The notes beneath the pieces are model-generated. The model searched no databases and had not been told where the DNA came from. It saw only the letters and a list, made by a program, of their open reading frames with translations. A program made the translations under genes and the position numbers. Below are positions 1 to 7,739 of a stretch of 25,535 nucleotides of DNA, piece after piece. Location of the stretch: positions 1 through 25,535 of IMG/VR virus record IMGVR_UViG_3300031918_000136, one strand, 5' to 3'. How positions within the stretch are numbered: position 1 is the stretch's first letter; the number at the start of each line of letters is the position of its first letter. The stretch is from a virus.

Positions 1-951
1 CGGCGCGCCCCCGGCCGGCCGGCCCGCCGGCCCCCGGCGGGCGGGGGGGGCGGGCGGGGCGGGGGGCGCCGCCCCCCCCCCGCTGCTTCCCCCCCCCACT
101 CCTCCTACGCCTCCATTCGCCTGAACGATGGACGTTCCAGAGAATCTGGTGGTCCTGGCGGCGATAAGCAGCACGCCACCGCCGCCACCGCCGCCACCAC
201 CAGTTGCGCCGCCGCCGGAACCCTGTCCACCGCCGCCTCCAACGCCCCCTTGGATCGGAGACACGCCGCCCGAACCGAACAGAAGTCCGGTATCCAGCGA
301 GTCGGGTACATGGATGGACCCCTGAGCAGCGGTGGCAGCGGTGGCCGTCGACGTTCCTGGGGCCCCGCCCCCGAGTCCGGTTCCGCCTATCCCGCCGGCT
401 GCCCCAAGCACCGTCGCCAGGGTCGCGCTTCCTCCCCCGTTTCCACCGCCCGTCGCGCCCGCGCCGCCACTGAGGGCTCCAAGGATCCCACTGGCGCCGG
501 GTCGGGTTCCGCCGGCTCCACCTGATAGACCAGTTGCCCCCGCACCGCCATTGCATTTGATGGCCGGCGCCGCGCTGCTCATGTCGAGCGTGTCGTTGAT
601 GTAGAGCCGGAAGCCCGCCATGTTCAGGACGACGGCAGCCGAGAAGGTCGCCGTGGTATAGAACAGATCCCGCGTCGCAGTGTAAGGCCCCGTACCGCTA
701 CAACCAGTTACGGAACCTACCCCATCGAACACCGCCGCGCCGTCGGAGCCATCGCCGAAGATACCGCCGTAATTGATCTGTTGGCGCAGGTATTCGATCG
801 CATTCGCATCCGCCTGAAACCCCGTCTTGGGCGTCGTCCCGCTGTCAGAGATGCTGGCCGAATTGAGGCTATCCCCGTCGGCGGGGACCTTGAGCGTGAA
901 GGTGGTAGCCGGGTTGAACGACGCGGCAACTCCGGTGATGGTCGTTGGCAT
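1..951 (-). CDS. Glycine-rich tail fibre protein (3' end beyond window)
   Basis: The frame opens at ATG 951 and stays open through base 1, giving 317 residues with no stop, so the C-terminus is outside the window. AGGAG lies about 8 bases before the ATG. Residues 1-130 look like an ordinary fibre or appendage N-terminus (mixed beta, GFQADANAIEYLRQQI near 44-59). From about residue 134 the protein becomes glycine-rich, with many GGAG, GATG and GGGG runs, broken by a short non-glycine stretch near 210-224 and another at 260-275. It is the last gene after the gp48-like protein, where Mu-type phages carry their tail fibre, so a receptor-binding role is inferred. Glycine-rich fibre domains in other phages form polyglycine-II bundles; whether this one does is unknown. 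The last 28 or so codons lie in G/C-only DNA and read as proline, arginine and glycine, so that part is unreliable. Confidence 0.72.
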   Translation of the reverse strand, partial: MPTTITGVAASFNPATTFTLKVPADGDSLNSASISDSGTTPKTGFQADANAIEYLRQQINYGGIFGDGSDGAAVFDGVGSVTGCSGTGPYTATRDLFYTTATFSAAVVLNMAGFRLYINDTLDMSSAAPAIKCNGGAGATGLSGGAGGTRPGASGILGALSGGAGATGGGNGGGSATLATVLGAAGGIGGTGLGGGAPGTSTATAATAAQGSIHVPDSLDTGLLFGSGGVSPIQGGVGGGGGQGSGGGATGGGGGGGGGVLLIAARTTRFSGTSIVQANGGVGGVGGGSSGGGAAPPAPPAPPARRGPAGRPAGGAP

Positions 952-962
952 TGGTCAATCTC

Positions 963-1754
963 CTACGGGTAATAGTCCGTGGCGCTCCACTGGTACGTCA
1001 CGCCGCCCCACACCCCGTCATCCCATTGGAGCGACGGCGGCCACCCCCACATCTTCCCCGAGTAGATGAGTTTCACCCACTCAAAGGTCACCTTGGCCGG
1101 CTTCCATTTCTGGACGGTCCCGATGATGTTGTTGATCTCGTTCGTCGAGGGGGCGGAGACGGTGGACGGCGGCACGGCGGGAGCATTCCAGTTCGTCGGG
1201 ACGTTGGGAAACAAGAGCCCCGCGCGCGACCAAAAACCCTCGGACGGGGGAAGCCCGCTATTGTCGTCGAATGACCAGCCCGGTTCTCCGCGCACGGGCA
1301 TCAGCGCGGTCCGCACAAGCCGCGTCTCGGGAGCGACGGGAGGGATCGTCGGATCAATCGCGGTGAGGGACCACGCATAGCCGGCCTGCTGGATGATGTG
1401 GGGATCGCCGTTGTTCTGATCGTACCCCTGTGTTTCGAGCGCGAGGAGGATGCCGAGCGGAGTCCCGGCCCATGGCCACAGATCCCACGCGAGCCGCAGC
1501 CGGTTTCCGTAGTGCGCGGCTGTCTCTCCGGGTCCGCGAGGCATGCCCATCTCGCCACCGAGATAGCCAAGCGCCAACTCATCGCCGTTGGCGCCGGCAA
1601 TCGATGGAAACGCCGCCTTGGTTCCGTCCTTGTACCACGTCACGCATTGATCGAGCGTGGCCCCGATGGCGCCAAGGTACCGGACGCCGTTCGGCTGTTG
1701 TAGCCACGTCGGGCCAGCGGTGGCGAGATACGACTGGTACCCGCCCGCGATCAC
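963..1754 (-). CDS. Baseplate/tail protein, Mu gp48 / P2 gpI-like
   Basis: A 263-residue protein. I take GTG 1754 as the start because it overlaps the stop of the J-like gene in a GTGA junction; the frame stays open further upstream, but that sequence lies inside the J gene. The N-terminus (YLGAIGATLDQCVTWYKDG, about 26-44) and the segment at about 69-103, with GMPRGPGE, YGNRLRLAW and WPWAGTPLGIL, resemble tail proteins of the Mu gp48 / P2 gpI group, which sit between the J wedge protein and the tail fibre and help attach fibres to the baseplate. Position agrees: it follows baseplate J and precedes the fibre. The C-terminal 150 residues are tryptophan- and proline-rich with no motif I recognise. 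Family assignment is by pattern and order only. Confidence 0.72.
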   Translation of the reverse strand: MIAGGYQSYLATAGPTWLQQPNGVRYLGAIGATLDQCVTWYKDGTKAAFPSIAGANGDELALGYLGGEMGMPRGPGETAAHYGNRLRLAWDLWPWAGTPLGILLALETQGYDQNNGDPHIIQQAGYAWSLTAIDPTIPPVAPETRLVRTALMPVRGEPGWSFDDNSGLPPSEGFWSRAGLLFPNVPTNWNAPAVPPSTVSAPSTNEINNIIGTVQKWKPAKVTFEWVKLIYSGKMWGWPPSLQWDDGVWGGVTYQWSATDYYP

Positions 1755-3193
1755 GGAACCACCGTCCACGTGAGAGACGATGCGAGCGTACTTGTGGCCG
1801 ATGCGATCTGGTTCGAGGCGAGCGCGATGTTCACCACGGCGCCATTGACCAAGAGGCCCGTGCAGTCGATGATCCCCACCACGTCCATGAGGGTCTGAAG
1901 CACCTCCGCCCACCGCACCGTATCGGCGATTCGATAGCCGGACATCAGCACCTCGTACGCCTGCTGTGCGTCCGTCTGTGCCTGCGCCAGCGTGGACAGG
2001 GACAGTTTCACCGTGACCGTGGCGCCCGTGAGCGAGATTCCAAGCGCGGACGCGAGGGACACCACGGGGAGGTCAGACACCGGAGTACGCGGCTCAATGT
2101 AGTTCTCGACCACCGTCTTCTCCGCATTGGTCACTACGGCACCGTCACCGGCAATGACAATGTTCACCGTGGCCGCCGTGGCGGGATCCGCCGACACCTT
2201 CACCTGACGCACGTTCGGCGATGCAGTGAGCGCCCACAGCGCGTACTTGTCTTGGGTGGGGACATCGGCGAGCGATGGCCACCGCGCCTTGTCCCGGATG
2301 CGCAATTCGGTGTCCGACTCTTCGTCCGCGCCCGTGGTCGTGTACCAGACATCGGGCGTCGTGAAGGCGAAGCGGTCGCCGGCCACAAACGACGGCGTGA
2401 CCGTGGCGTTGTTGGTCCACACCAGGGTGAGACCGGTCCCGTCCACGTTGTTGACGGTGCCGCCAATGGGCGATGTGTGGTTCGCTCCGAAGGTCGCCCC
2501 GCCGTTGTTCGATAGCTGGTACTGCGCCGTCCCTCGCTGACCCGAGAGTGTGATCAGCACGATCCACGTTGCTGCCGCGACGGTGCCCGACGGGGCGATC
2601 GTGCCCTGCGACGTGCCATCGACCACCACGGCAGAGAACGCCGCTGCGGGATTGGTGCACGTCACGCCTGGGAGCGGGGTTGCGATCGTGGTGATGGTGT
2701 CGGCGGGGACGTTGTAGGCCGCGCCGGGCGACTCGGCGGTGATGGTGATGCGGTTGGCGTTGGTGCCGTTTTGCGCCGTGTTGATCGTTGGGCTTGCCCC
2801 GGTTGGTCCGGTGAATCGCTTGCCCGACGCGGAGAGGAATTGCATCGTGCCAGCGGTGAGCGGGTATGGCCCTGCGCCTGCCGCGACGGTCAATTGCAGG
2901 TAGCCGACGGTGGTGACGGCCTCGGTGCGGTCGAGGTTGTAACGCTCGTGTGAGTTGAGCGTGAGCCATGTCCCGGTCGCCGTATCGACGAAGCCTCCAC
3001 CGACGATGACGGGGCGGACGGAGGTGACCAGATCATTGACCACCTGCGCGACCATTTCCATGATCTGAAGTTCGGGCGATCCCGGCTCCCAGTCGGTCGT
3101 AGCGAGCCCGAGCGTTTGCGCCTGCCCGATGAGCAGCGCGAGCACGTCATTCTCTGTGGTGGTCGCGAGTAGGTCGGTGAGCGAAGTAGCCAT
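1751..3193 (-). CDS. Baseplate J-like wedge protein (Mu gp47-like) with inserted beta module
   Basis: A 480-residue protein; ATG 3193 overlaps the stop of the gp25-like gene by one base (TGATG), and the frame continues upstream only as a shadow. Baseplate J features are clear: WEPGSPELQIMEMVAQVVND near 35-54, SPGAAYNVPADTITTI near 155-170, a PLPGVTCTNPAAA segment near 173-185 and EESDTELRIRDKARW near 291-305. In ordinary J proteins the NPxAa segment runs almost straight into the ESDxELRxR segment. Here about 100 residues intervene, including a beta-rich module (about 207-282) that also occurs twice in the tail sheath. The protein should form the baseplate wedge around the hub with the gp25-like partner. 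It is coupled by overlap to both neighbours. Confidence 0.9.
   Translation of the reverse strand: MATSLTDLLATTTENDVLALLIGQAQTLGLATTDWEPGSPELQIMEMVAQVVNDLVTSVRPVIVGGGFVDTATGTWLTLNSHERYNLDRTEAVTTVGYLQLTVAAGAGPYPLTAGTMQFLSASGKRFTGPTGASPTINTAQNGTNANRITITAESPGAAYNVPADTITTIATPLPGVTCTNPAAAFSAVVVDGTSQGTIAPSGTVAAATWIVLITLSGQRGTAQYQLSNNGGATFGANHTSPIGGTVNNVDGTGLTLVWTNNATVTPSFVAGDRFAFTTPDVWYTTTGADEESDTELRIRDKARWPSLADVPTQDKYALWALTASPNVRQVKVSADPATAATVNIVIAGDGAVVTNAEKTVVENYIEPRTPVSDLPVVSLASALGISLTGATVTVKLSLSTLAQAQTDAQQAYEVLMSGYRIADTVRWAEVLQTLMDVVGIIDCTGLLVNGAVVNIALASNQIASATSTLASSLTWTVVP
2348..2575 (-). repeat. Beta module copy 3, inserted in baseplate J-like protein
   Basis: Residues about 207-282 of the J-like protein carry the pattern hydrophobic strand (IVLITLSGQRG), GTAQYQLSNNGG, a GLTLVWTNNATV strand and a closing FVAGDRFAFTT strand. 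The same order (V-I-x-x-T-x-G, ATAxFxY, short loop, LxFxxG, GDxWxF) is found twice in the tail sheath protein. It lies between the two halves of the J core. Boundaries are approximate and similarity was judged by eye. Confidence 0.5.
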
Positions 3194-3585
3194 CAGGGAG
3201 ACTCCACGATTGCGACGGTGATCTCGCTCACGGCGAGCACGAGCGAAAAAGGACCATCGGCCGTCGACAGATCGAAGCGCGCCGTCAGGACGGAAGTGAT
3301 CGTCGAGAACATGAAGGTGCACACGCACCGCTCGATGCGTTCGTCCTTTTCCACCTCGCGCGCGAACTGCTGTTCCGCCGTGCGAAGGGCAAGCGCTGTG
3401 ATGGACTCACCGAGGAGATCGCGAATGTCTAAGCCGTAGTCGGGATGGCGCGCGAGGGATCCACGTGGCGTCGAGACGCGCCGATAGACCGCGTTCGAGA
3501 GGTTGCGCAATCCCGTCGCGTAGGACCACCGCCCCGACGGAAGGTCAGTCGATAGGTTCACTCCCTGACCGTAATCGGTAGCCAT
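3193..3585 (-). CDS. Baseplate wedge protein, T4 gp25 / P2 gpW-like (Mu gp46 position)
   Basis: A 130-residue protein with ATG 3585 overlapping the preceding stop by one base. The segment TPRGSLARHPDYGLDIRDLL (about 39-58) is the hallmark of the gp25/gpW family: a conserved glycine-rich turn, then a DYG before the helical region. The middle (about 60-85) is helical (ALRTAEQQFAREVEKDERIERC) and the C-terminus a beta sheet with the ending SEITVAIVESP. Family size is usually 100-140 residues. The protein starts sheath polymerisation by bridging wedge and sheath in contractile tails. Its place just before the J-like gene is the standard pairing. Confidence 0.88.
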   Translation of the reverse strand: MATDYGQGVNLSTDLPSGRWSYATGLRNLSNAVYRRVSTPRGSLARHPDYGLDIRDLLGESITALALRTAEQQFAREVEKDERIERCVCTFMFSTITSVLTARFDLSTADGPFSLVLAVSEITVAIVESP

Positions 3586-4115
3586 CAGGTCGCCACGCTG
3601 GCGAGGATCCAGAAATCAACGGATCCCGTGGTGGCTGCGTTGAGGTTCGCGCCCGTGCAGATCGCCTCCGCTCGGATGGAGGCGTTCGTCGACTGGCTCT
3701 CCCCTCCGACCAATGACGAGAGTTGATACACGGTGCCTCCTACGGCCTGGAACACGTCAAATGCGGTGGCGTACTTCGTCAGGGTGCCGGTGATGCCCAC
3801 GCTCACCGTGTACGTAGCGATGGCGCCGCCCGAGAAGGCTACCGAGTGCTTCGTCTTGACCATGTGAATCACGCCACCCGCCGGCAGCGTGTAGATCACG
3901 ATGTTGCGATTGGGCGCCGCGGTGGAGAAATCGGCGTACGTCTTGGTGATCTTCTTCCACGTGGGCGATGACGTGGTGACACCCGACGCGCCGGGGTCGA
4001 TTATGGGAAGAGCGATGGCCTGCCAGCACTTGAGCGCGATGGCTTGGTCGCTCGCCGACAGCGCCGTAATGGCCGCGTCCATCGCCGTACCGAGTGCATC
4101 GGATTGAGTCGACAT
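3585..4115 (-). CDS. Unknown virion-associated protein between spike and gp25 genes
   Basis: A 176-residue protein with ATG 4115 overlapping the spike gene's stop by one base. The first 35 residues are helical (DALGTAMDAAITALSASDQ); the rest is beta-rich and small-residue-rich, with strands such as NIVIYTLPAGGVIHMVK near 70-86, and ends SVDFWILASVAT. No catalytic motif or membrane segment is evident. It lies in the middle of the baseplate operon, in a slot where Mu has no extra gene, so a small baseplate ornament or a part of the spike/fibre apparatus is a reasonable guess. I do not recognise the family. Confidence 0.78.
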   Translation of the reverse strand: MSTQSDALGTAMDAAITALSASDQAIALKCWQAIALPIIDPGASGVTTSSPTWKKITKTYADFSTAAPNRNIVIYTLPAGGVIHMVKTKHSVAFSGGAIATYTVSVGITGTLTKYATAFDVFQAVGGTVYQLSSLVGGESQSTNASIRAEAICTGANLNAATTGSVDFWILASVAT

Positions 4116-4705
4116 CAGCCGTTCTTTCCGAGTGAACTATCGTACGTTCCATTCCCGAGCGCCGTGCGAAAGTTGGAGATGGCGATCTGAATCGCGGCAA
4201 GCGCGACGAGTTGCTGAGCGACCGGCGATCCCGAGGTTCCACTTGCAAGCCCCGTCGAGATCGAGAGCAGGCAAGACGATAGCGCGGCCTCGAACGTATC
4301 GAACTTCGGCAGCGGGTGGTCGGTGCCGTTGATGGCCACGTAGGACGACGCGCCGATGTTGGTGATGGTGACCACCGCTCCCTGTTCCCAATCGGCGATG
4401 TAGGGGCGATCGGGATCGCCTTGCTCAAAGCCCACCATGCAGCGCGCCGTGTTCTTGACTTCGACGGTGACGCCGGGGACACCGAGACGGATTGACACCT
4501 TCGACGGCGACGGCATGCGGCGCGGATTGCCGTCGGTGTCGAGATCGAGAAGAACGTCGATCGTGGACAGGTCGCCAGACTGCGCCACCACGCGGCCGGG
4601 ATAGCGCGCGAGGTAGTCGACCGGACCGGCGACGCGGTACCCGAAGATAGACCGGATCGCGTCGATGAACGCCGCGAACGGGCGCGCGATGACGGGGGCA
4701 CTCAT
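4115..4705 (-). CDS. Baseplate spike / assembly protein, gpV-like (Mu gp45 position)
   Basis: A 196-residue protein. ATG 4705 overlaps the previous stop in an ATGA junction; the frame extends upstream to 4891 but only as a shadow of the hub-like gene. After an N-terminal segment (FAAFIDAIRSIFGYRVAGPVD) it shows an OB-fold-like run: YPGRVVAQSGDLSTIDVLLD near 35-54, VSIRLGVPGVTVEV near 72-85 and CMVGFEQGDPDRPYIADW near 90-107. The GFxxGDPxRPYI signature is typical of phage baseplate spike/gpV proteins. The C-terminal third is small-residue-rich and probably fibrous or helical. The protein should form the trimeric needle tip under the hub, and its order after the hub-like gene agrees. Confidence 0.82.
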   Translation of the reverse strand: MSAPVIARPFAAFIDAIRSIFGYRVAGPVDYLARYPGRVVAQSGDLSTIDVLLDLDTDGNPRRMPSPSKVSIRLGVPGVTVEVKNTARCMVGFEQGDPDRPYIADWEQGAVVTITNIGASSYVAINGTDHPLPKFDTFEAALSSCLLSISTGLASGTSGSPVAQQLVALAAIQIAISNFRTALGNGTYDSSLGKNG

Positions 4706-5361
4706 GCCGCCTCCAGCCAACACACTTCGCGGATGCGCGACTCTTCCACGATGGACTCGACGCGCGAGATACGGCGCCCGTCGATCACGGTGCCCGGTAG
4801 CAGGTTGCCCGGCGCGGTCACGCCGTAGGTCACGCGGTCCTCGGTGGGCGTCTCGTCGATCAAGACGCGCTCCGGGTCGGTGGTGGGCCATTCTTCGGAG
4901 CCGAAAAAGATCGTGCCGTCATCGAGCACGCGCCAGACCGCTCCAGCGTAGCCCGAGAGCATCGAGAGCGACGCGCCTACGTCTATCGCCCCGACGGACC
5001 AGAAGTCCAACTGCGTCGAAAGCACGGCGCTTGTAGACGTGCTCGACAGGGACTCGCCACCCGCGGCCAAGATGTCGGCGAGCACGGTGCGAACTTGGAT
5101 CGTCCGGTAGAAGCGGGCGCGCGAGGTGGCATGCAGGCCCCCAGCGCCGCCAACGATGCGGCAGTGGAACGTGTCGAGGAAGACGCGCGAGCGGCTGGCC
5201 ACCACGAAGCCCGCCATGGTTGGTCCGTCGTCGATCACGATCGACGCGGCGCCCGTGACGGCATCGCTCGACGCCACCACGAAGTCACCCCACCATGCCC
5301 CGACGCGAGGGCGCACGAGGCGACAAGAGACGACGGGTTGAGCGTTGATGGTGACAGGCAT
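4702..5361 (-). CDS. Probable baseplate hub protein (Mu gp44/P position)
   Basis: A 219-residue protein with ATG 5361 directly abutting the stop of the previous gene. Mostly beta: PVTINAQPVVSCRLVRPRVGAWWGD at the start resembles the first strands of gp27-type hub proteins, followed by a central AVLADILAAGGE-like helix (near 93-103) and a C-terminal WRVLDDGTIFFGSEEW strand pair. Hub proteins of Mu and P2 phages are usually longer (350-400 residues), so this is a compact version, or the hub role is shared with the 197-residue upstream protein. Assignment rests on order (tape measure, inner tail protein, this gene, spike) and on fold impression; no decisive motif. Confidence 0.7.
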   Translation of the reverse strand: MPVTINAQPVVSCRLVRPRVGAWWGDFVVASSDAVTGAASIVIDDGPTMAGFVVASRSRVFLDTFHCRIVGGAGGLHATSRARFYRTIQVRTVLADILAAGGESLSSTSTSAVLSTQLDFWSVGAIDVGASLSMLSGYAGAVWRVLDDGTIFFGSEEWPTTDPERVLIDETPTEDRVTYGVTAPGNLLPGTVIDGRRISRVESIVEESRIREVCWLEAA

Positions 5362-5955
5362 CTAGGGGGCCGTGAATCCGAATTGCTCCGAGGGGAGCGG
5401 CTGTACGGAATTGAGCGGGCCAAGTACCGTCGCGCCATCGGCTGCAACCTGTGGCTTCTTGAACTCCTCGCGCACGGCCACGCTGCCAGCTGGCCGCTTC
5501 GTCGCGGACTTCTTTCCGGTCGCGACGAACTCCAACCACTTCACTTTCATAATCCCGATCTGCCCGATGATCTGCGGCCCGACAACGGACTGACAGATCG
5601 CCGAACGAATCCCCGCGTTGGCGAGGTAGGGATGCGCGATGTCAACGGCCTTGACCAAGCCTGCGCCGGCCTTGGGCCAGAATGCATCTTGGATCCCCTG
5701 CCATTGATCCCACTGCGGCGCGGTCCATATCTTCGTCGTCGTCTCGAATGTGACCGGCTTGCGGCCATGCAGCACGGGAGCACCGCCCGACTTGCCCGCG
5801 GGCGATTGCTTGTCGGCTTTGCGCTCGGGCGCACCGCTGCATTCCGTGAGGCCGGCGACGCCCACGCCCTCGACGAACAGAATATCCCACGCCGTCGAGG
5901 CGTAGAGTTCGCCGTCCTGCCCGCCGTCGGGAAGCCAGAAAGGGATTCCGCCCAT
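5362..5955 (-). CDS. Tail protein after the tape measure (Mu gp43/N position), unknown fold
   Basis: A 197-residue protein; ATG 5955 overlaps the tape measure stop (TAATG). The first 50 residues (GGIPFWLPDGGQDGELYASTAWDILFVEG) are beta-rich; residues about 70-150 contain tryptophans (TKIWTAPQWDQWQGIQDAFWP) and a hydrophobic IIGQIGIMKVKWLEF strand; the C-terminus is lysine- and proline-containing and probably extended. By position it corresponds to the Mu gp43-type protein that joins tape measure, tube and hub, but I see no signature to prove that. It could also be a tail-tip adaptor. Confidence 0.72.
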   Translation of the reverse strand: MGGIPFWLPDGGQDGELYASTAWDILFVEGVGVAGLTECSGAPERKADKQSPAGKSGGAPVLHGRKPVTFETTTKIWTAPQWDQWQGIQDAFWPKAGAGLVKAVDIAHPYLANAGIRSAICQSVVGPQIIGQIGIMKVKWLEFVATGKKSATKRPAGSVAVREEFKKPQVAADGATVLGPLNSVQPLPSEQFGFTAP

Positions 5956-7559
5956 TACGCGGCCTCCGTGGCGAACTGCTCCATGGCGCTGTAGACGGCT
6001 TCGCGGATGTCTTCCTTCGACATGCCGCCGTTACCCTCTCCGACAGCGCCGTTGATGTTCACCTCGACGCTGTAAGACGCGGAGCCACGTCCGCCTCCCT
6101 GCCCCGCTCCGTCGTTCCCATAGGCCGCCGAGAGCATGTCGCCGCGATTGCCCCGCGCGCCGATCACGGTGTCGGACGGGTCGAACTTGATCGCCTCCCC
6201 GCCGCGCCACATGAAGTCGTGAGCTTGGGGGAGCGAGGAGTCGGCCGCGCCAAGTAGCCCCGCCTGTGCTGCGGCTCCCGCCGTGGTTCCGTTGCCCTCT
6301 GCGATCGATCGGTAGGCCATGCGCAGGAACGGCACGTGGTAGATTGCGCCCTCGATGCCGCCCGCGTCCTTCTTCGATTGGTTGAAGTCGTCATTCTTGG
6401 CGATGGTTCCGATCGCGTGGGCTACCGCCTCGATCGCCTTGGCCGTCGCACTCACGACCACAAGGAAGTCATGGAAGGCCGCCTGCACCGCTGGAATCGA
6501 ATCGCGGATGTAGTCGAGCGCGTCTTTGATCTTCGTCTGGAACTTCCCGATCCCGTCCGGTCCGCTGAGATCGCCGAATAGCGTCTTGAGCGTGTCGCCG
6601 AAGATGGCATCGAGGGAATCAATGATCGACTTGCCGAATTCGCTCGACGGGTCCATTGACGTGAGGATATTCGACAGGAACGACTTGAACTGGCCGATTG
6701 CCTTCCCGTCGGCGAGCCCTTCAAAGAGGTTGTCTTTGATCTGGCCGACCTTGTGCATCAGCGAGTCAAGTGACTGCGACGACTTCACGGCACCATCTCC
6801 GATCAGTCCGCCCTTTCTTGTCGTCGCACGCTGCAAGGCATTTATCAGGATGGTCGGGTCAACGCCGCCCTCCGTGGCCTTTTTTTGGGCTTCCTTGGCG
6901 CTTATCCCGAGGTCTCTCCCCAAGTCCTCAAAGAACGGCTTGAACTTGATGCTCAGTCCACGAAGCGAGCGCGGGTTTAGCATGCCAGAGAGATTGATCT
7001 TCTCAAGGACATCGGTCGATGCAAGGGCCGCACCGATCCCGCCGCCTGCCCTATTGGCAAGGTCGGCAATGAACGGGAGTGTATCTGGTATTTGCTCTGC
7101 TGCGTATCCAGCTCTGCCCAACTCAGCAGTGATCATGCGAAGTTCGCTATCGTCGAATTCCGTGAACTTCTGCACCTTCTCCAGATGTTCTAGGAGATCG
7201 CTTCCCTCGGACTCTCCGAATAACAATTTGATCGAATCGGCGCTACGCTCGGCACCGGCTGCCGCGTGGATGGCTTCCTTGCCCACGTCGAGGAAGGTGT
7301 CAACCAATCGCTCGCCGATTTCAAATCCGCGGTGCGCGATCTCGGCCCACTCAAACAGACGATGGCGAAATGACTCCGACTCCTTGCCCGCGCTGCCTTG
7401 CGCCTTGCCGAGATTGTCGGTGGCCTTCTCTAGTTTGTCGGTCGCGTCCGTGGCCGCATCGGTGGCCAGAGTCTCGCCCTTCAGGCTCTTGGCCATCTTG
7501 TCGGCTGGCCCAGAGAGTTTGTCGAACAGCTTGAATACCCATTCCAGGGGCGATGCCAT
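5955..7559 (-). CDS. Tail tape measure protein
   Basis: A 534-residue protein. ATG 7559 is preceded by AGGAGGTGA, a strong ribosome site that overlaps the end of the chaperone frameshift frame. N-terminus (about 1-60) is a lysine/alanine-rich helix with KLEKATDNLGKAQG typical of tape measures; residues 60-350 are helical; a hydrophobic stretch near 363-388 (FLVVVSATAKAIEAVAHAIGTIA) is the usual membrane-like segment; the tail ends in a SYSVEVNINGAVGEG-type strand and a final helix, also common in this family. The length sets tail length, and 534 residues suggests a short contractile tail. The gene follows the frameshifted chaperone and precedes baseplate genes. An A-rich run within codons 225-227 and a stretch with lower GC (about 6780-7330) are discussed as findings. 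Confidence 0.9.
   Translation of the reverse strand: MASPLEWVFKLFDKLSGPADKMAKSLKGETLATDAATDATDKLEKATDNLGKAQGSAGKESESFRHRLFEWAEIAHRGFEIGERLVDTFLDVGKEAIHAAAGAERSADSIKLLFGESEGSDLLEHLEKVQKFTEFDDSELRMITAELGRAGYAAEQIPDTLPFIADLANRAGGGIGAALASTDVLEKINLSGMLNPRSLRGLSIKFKPFFEDLGRDLGISAKEAQKKATEGGVDPTILINALQRATTRKGGLIGDGAVKSSQSLDSLMHKVGQIKDNLFEGLADGKAIGQFKSFLSNILTSMDPSSEFGKSIIDSLDAIFGDTLKTLFGDLSGPDGIGKFQTKIKDALDYIRDSIPAVQAAFHDFLVVVSATAKAIEAVAHAIGTIAKNDDFNQSKKDAGGIEGAIYHVPFLRMAYRSIAEGNGTTAGAAAQAGLLGAADSSLPQAHDFMWRGGEAIKFDPSDTVIGARGNRGDMLSAAYGNDGAGQGGGRGSASYSVEVNINGAVGEGNGGMSKEDIREAVYSAMEQFATEAA
6879..6885 (-). other. In-phase A AAA AAG slippery heptamer inside the tape measure gene
   Basis: Codons 225-227 of the tape measure read CAA AAA AAG, so the heptamer A AAA AAG lies in the phase needed for -1 slippage. 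A shift would add seven codons and end at TGA (6859-6861), giving a truncated protein of about 234 residues. Seven A residues in a row also make this a place where sequencing or polymerase slippage could occur. Biological use is unproven. Confidence 0.3.
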
Positions 7560-7562
7560 CGG

Positions 7563-7739
7563 TCACCTCCTAGAGCGGATTACACGCGCGGCTACTTCGG
7601 CAAGCAGGAGCGCGCCCACTTGCTCATCTTCGTCATTCCCACCGCGTAGCACTGCGCGGATTGCGACCGCTGCCCCGTCGAGCCGGTAATTGCTCTTGCG
7701 AGTCAACTGCGCGGCGATCTCGGCGTAGCGGTCTACAAC
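7563..7739 (-). CDS. Frameshift-only C-terminal extension of the tail assembly chaperone
   Basis: This -1 frame encodes 58 residues after the slip site (VVDRYAEIAAQLTRKS then LDGAAVAIRAVLRGG and ending VIRSRR) with no plausible start of its own. It opens exactly where the chaperone's zero frame stops (TAG 7733-7735) and closes just before the tape measure. Composition is coding-like: helical, charged, no stops. The layout is that of the lambda G/GT and Mu gp41 chaperone pairs, where a few percent of ribosomes make a longer protein that binds the tape measure. The longer product would be about 168 residues from ATG 8068, or 223 from ATG 8233. The extension's stop codon lies in the ribosome site of the tape measure gene. 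Confidence 0.75.
   Translation of the reverse strand, partial: VVDRYAEIAAQLTRKSNYRLDGAAVAIRAVLRGGNDEDEQVGALLLAEVAARVIRSRR

Noticed and set aside
128-325. Proline-rich plus-strand frame (polyproline run)
   Set aside because: It is the complement of the glycine codons of the tail fibre gene.
6526-7689. 387-residue plus-strand open frame opposite the tape measure gene
   Set aside because: It is antisense to a clear tape measure, serine- and proline-rich as expected for a reverse-complement frame, and lies against the direction of all genes.
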